DNA of 64,000 nucleotides, taken from positions 4,030,001-4,094,000 of the forward strand of contig JAWNGF010000001.1 of NCBI GenBank assembly GCA_037039685.1, in the 5' to 3' direction. Position 1 is the stretch's first letter. Each line of letters opens with the position of its first letter. Below are positions 60,272 through 64,000 of this stretch, in pieces. The notes under the pieces were generated by a model that was not told where the DNA came from, ran no database searches, and saw nothing but the letters and a program-made list of their open reading frames with translations. A program made the translations under genes and the position numbers. The stretch is from Ceratobasidium sp. AG-K (Eukaryota; Basidiomycota; Agaricomycetes; Cantharellales; Ceratobasidiaceae).

Positions 60272-60938
60272 CTCGGGAAGAGGTAGAGGGAAAAGATGGA
60301 GGGAAGCGGGTTGGAGCGGTACAAGCGAAGGTTCGTGGTTTATATATTCCAGAGATAAATTGGGGGTGGGGGACCCCGAATAGGTTATTTAATCCCCTGG
60401 AGGCATGAGAGTGTTCGGCAACGGCCAGGGAATTGTGGCTGTTTCAGTTACCTCTTCCGCGATCCCGACCCTCCGAGTAGGAGTCGCGTGTTTATCTCCA
60501 AAGAACACGGCTAGTGATTTGACAATACCAAGCGATGGGTGCCATGTGGATGCTCTGATTGTCCGACAAACACCTTCCCAATGCTGTCGATCATCGGTCG
60601 ATCGACGTTCTAAACTCAAATGTCCGCCTTATTTCGTGATCAACGTAGTCCATTTCCAGCTAACTCCGCCTCTCCGGTGTCTTCATCCGTATTGCCGGAA
60701 CTCAATCTTCTGGGACAAAGGCAACAGACACAAGATTAAATCTGCACTGAGAACCATCAACTACATCCCAGCGCCACAATTGGACCTGATGAGTCAGGGG
60801 AGGATTGATAAACTTACACTGACACGTCAGGTGTCCGACTTAATTGGCGGAAGTCAAAAAAACTGAATTACATACGTTCCACAGGAGAAACCTATGTCCG
60901 AATCGCCGGAACCTCGTCATCCGCTCGGCGCTGAGCAT
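60272..60938. other. intergenic between hydrolase start and transporter end
   Basis: 667 bases. A TATATA near 60341 lies about 70 bases upstream of the hydrolase ATG. No exon seen. Confidence 0.5.
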
Positions 60939-63900
60939 TCAACGTAATGTAAGACTATGCAATAGGGCCAGAACGCAAAAGGCACCACAAAACCAAAACC
61001 CAAACGAGTATCCTTCTGGGTCCGCGTGCGTGCTAAATGACCAAAGCTGTACCAACCATCAAATGTTAGCTGCGGATCCCCGAGCCCGGAGAAAACTTAC
61101 ATAACCCCCGAGGATCTAACAAACTCGGTAAGCTTTGCATTGTCGTGGCGGAAATAAAGGTACTTACTGGGCCTAGGAACCGTGCTAAGGACACCACTGA
61201 TTGAGCGAGCCCATTTGCAAGCCCGAGTGTATGCGGGGCGCACACTTCTCGCATTTAGCAAGGTCAAATATTATAAGTGGGTTACACATACTGTAGTTGA
61301 GAAGCACCATAACTGAGGTGTATGAAAATGTTATACCACAATAACGTATTGCCCTTTGTTTATTCAGTCAGTGTTATCTTCCTCTGAGCAATCAGATATG
61401 ACGAGACACAACTTACGTGCTGAGTGTGAGAGCTAGAAGATGCGCATACATTAGCAACGGCTAACCTTTGCTGAGACTGGAAGCTGAAATCTGACCTGCC
61501 ATGATTACGTTTCCGCCAGCACCCGTCTTGGCCAGTGGGCGAATGAAGATCATGGAAAGATAGGAGAGCAGCAATAGTGCTCCCCCGATTCGGAACATTG
61601 CGAGATGAGAGAAACGGCCGAGTGGCGGCCTATTGCCGTATGATTGCGTGTGAATAGCCAGCTGAAACCAGGAGCAACAAAGCTTACCCCATCATTCTAT
61701 GGCAAATGCATCAGGGATGAGCACCTTCTCTAATAAATACGGTTAGATACAAACACTTACGGGTAAAGATAAAATTGGTAGGATATTTGTGCAAGACACA
61801 TCATTGCGACTAGAAAATATTGCGTTCTGTGAGAAGACGCTCCACGTGAAAATGGGGTCCGCGCAGCACATACTAAGTTGGGCAAAGTCTCCCGCGTCAA
61901 GCTGCACCCTCCACGATCGAAATCAGACACCAGGTACGACATAAAAACCTGGTCGTGGGTAGTTCCATGAAGGGCCAATAACCCATACTGTACAAGTGAT
62001 CAGATCAATATGGAGCCCAACGCATTCAACCCACTTGAAATATGATAACCAGCGGCAATTGTGATAACAGTGATGATTCAGATGCCTCTTGCACCTCGTA
62101 TCCAACAGGCTTGCCTTCGATGATTGGGTGTAGTACATCCACGTTGGTGGCATTTTCTCCGGTGCCACAGGTATCCACTCCAGCCACAAGATCGAAGGCC
62201 GGAGAGGGCGAACGAAGACCAGTGTTCTGGAAGATAGTAGGATACGTAACCAGTCGACTTGCGCTGTTATTGGCGGAAAACGCAAGGGAGTAAGGCCGGT
62301 TGTCACGAGACACAAAGCTCCCTGATGGCGCCACACGACGAGTGGCAGAGACGGAGCGAGCCCGATACTCTGCGATCGGCGCGGGTTTTGCCGTGTTGGT
62401 TGATATCGTCGAGTTATCTCCCAGAGGCGGGAATACTTGGTCTTCAAATTCGGCCAGATCTTCGTCTTCCGTGTCCATAGTGAGCGCGGAGGCAACCCAA
62501 AGATCACCAATAGACGTAACCGTGAATTCGTTGGCTATTTCCCAGATGAAATGAAGGCTTGATTAGGTCAAGCTGGATCACTCGATCGAGATCACATGAT
62601 CAACACGCACCCGCGAGAATCCTTTCCGTAAGACGCGGCTCGGGTCCTTCGACCTCGTTGCCCGCATACACGTCCCCCAAACCATCGTCCCCACGGCGTC
62701 TAGCAGATATTAAGCTTGCAGCACTGAATCGACGCCGGAAACCATTTCCAAAACGGCTTCGATACGGTTCGCCATAACCGGAGTTGCCACTGACCACGGA
62801 TGAAAGAGTCCATGTTCGCTCGCCAAAGGGTACGCCGGTCCTATTTTCGGGTGGCCCAGTGGCAAGTAATGTAGGCCCCACAGTGCCATAAGTCTCGGCC
62901 TGAGGGGCATCAGAAGTAGGATTGTGTAGGGGCGTGTGCTCATTAATACGATGGAGTATTGAGTAATCTGTAGGATTGACCAGGGACTTTGAGACGGGGT
63001 TAGATGTATGCAAACCCTCTTCATTGCCCTCAGGAGCGTCATAGCCTGCTTCCACATAAGCTTGTTGGTGGAAATGTGTGTTGAGTGCCCCATTTCGAGG
63101 ACCGCCGTCGCGGTCCAAGGCCAAGGCCAAAATTCCGCCAACGATGGTGATAGATGCAGCCACCATGGTAGGAAGCAAGTACGGATATTCAACAAACACG
63201 GGAAGGCGCTCAAATACGCGCCATTTTTTGACGGGGCTCTCGCCTGTGATTTGGATGCGTTAGAGCTCAGCGTTTTCAGACTTGGCGCAACAGAGTACTT
63301 ACATACACCTCCAATGATGGCGCCTGCAACACCTACAGACCAAAGTGATATATTAGACACCCTCGTAGAAGCTAACTAGGATGATGCTGTACCTCCCAAG
63401 CCCCAGCAGAAACCCAATATGGCGTATGCCTGTGCCTCGTTGGTTGAATCTGTAATTGAGGCAACACTACCTCGAGCGACGCCAACAGCTCCACCAAAAA
63501 TGCCCTGCAAGAGCCTAGTAGCGAGCGCAAACTTGAGCGTCTTGGATGTACCAAAGGCGATGCAGGTAGCACCGCTGCCGAGAAGCGAAACGACCAGCAC
63601 AATCCGACGCCCGAAACGCTCTGCGATGGTCGCCCTATAAACATTTAAATTTGTAAATCAACTCGTGAAATCGCAAATAAACACACCATATAAGCGAGGT
63701 CAGGAATTGAGTAATAAAGAACGCTGAAATCAAGATACCAGTCCACAGCCCGATGTCTCCCGGTTCAACTCCAAAGCCTAGCTCACAGTCGTCAATAAAT
63801 CTCTGGAACGCCTTTACACAGCTCTACTTACTCTCTACCATGAACAGAGCCCAGGGCGCGGACACATTCGCCGTCAAGAATTCACCCAGCATGGTCTGGA

Positions 63901-64000
63901 CCGTGCATTGTGTTAGCGAAGGGAGCTGAGGGGCAAGGCACAGTTGGCTTACGATACACAGCACAATCAGGGGGAGCAACGGCAGAGGGGTAGCTTCTGG
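60939..64000 (-). CDS. MFS transporter with long central loop, 5' end off the window
   Basis: Major facilitator of the yeast YCR023C / ZIFL-like group; substrate unknown. Exons from the right edge: 64000-63953, 63895-63832, 63777-63687, 63634-63393, 63332-63303, 63243-62611, 62534-62035, 61987-61761, 61696-61688, 61629-61496, 61312-61292, 61247-61168, 61115-61101 and 61046-60939. The start codon lies beyond 64000. Motifs: FGVEPGDIGLWTGILISAFF, the MFS loop ATIAERFGRRIVL, TRLLQGIFGGAVGVARG, a polar central loop of about 350 residues, HGTTHDQVFMSYLV, then LGLANGLAQSVVSLARFLGP and FSTHADPEGYSFGFWF. Uncertain points: a possible extra intron inside 61987-61761, and a small exon at 61432-61417 between two of the listed ones. 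Confidence 0.88.

Noticed and set aside
1..64000. CRISPR arrays, operons, phage or bacterial defence genes
   Set aside because: Introns throughout and eukaryotic families only; no spaced direct repeats of that kind were seen.

Overview
This window reads as nuclear DNA of a filamentous basidiomycete, most likely an Agaricomycete; a Rhizoctonia-like relative is my guess, not a proof. Nearly every gene is cut by many short introns of about 46-60 bases with GT-AG ends. The gene set is a fungal housekeeping and signalling set: G-gamma with a CAAX box, a Gti1/Pac2 (WOPR) regulator, GID7, a formin, TRS23, VPS54 and serine-rich GPI-type surface proteins. I rebuilt exon chains by hand from splice signals, reading phase and family similarity. 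All names are recognition from memory without database searches.

Layout. 0-5.6 kb: RAD54 (minus, runs off the left edge), G-gamma (minus), a secreted cupredoxin-like protein (plus) and a small metallothionein-like protein (plus). 5.6-10.1 kb: nothing recognisable. 10.1-16.7 kb: S-adenosylmethionine synthetase, a myotubularin-type phosphatase and a WOPR regulator, all minus. 18.5-25.4 kb: Elongin-A-like (plus), GID7/WDR26 (minus), an Ecl1-like zinc-site protein (minus) and a possible small gene. 25.4-29.2 kb: empty as far as I can see. 29.2-36.7 kb: VPS54 (minus), then a TLC-domain membrane protein and an adiponectin-receptor/Izh protein in tandem (plus). 37.6-45.7 kb: a mucin-like single-pass membrane protein (plus), TRS23 (minus), an unrecognised helical protein (plus) and a large unrecognised probable nuclear protein (minus). 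45.7-48.6 kb: little. 48.6-54.4 kb: a formin. 54.8-64 kb: a protein with duplicated PGG motifs, a tRNA-Leu(TAA) with an intron, a secreted PEBP-like protein, COQ7, an alpha/beta hydrolase, and an MFS transporter that runs off the right edge.

Working together. There is no gene cluster for one pathway. Several genes serve membranes and traffic (VPS54, TRS23, myotubularin, TLC protein, Izh protein), growth polarity (formin, G-gamma) and surface display (cupredoxin, PEBP-like, mucin-like). The TLC and Izh genes sit head to tail and may both concern sphingolipids.

Most notable. Six genes need what looks like a single missing base in a coding exon, which points to sequence error or widespread decay. 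Three introns use GC-AG ends. The TLC gene seems to need successive exons of 5 and 2 bases. I did not find a convincing new multi-gene system.
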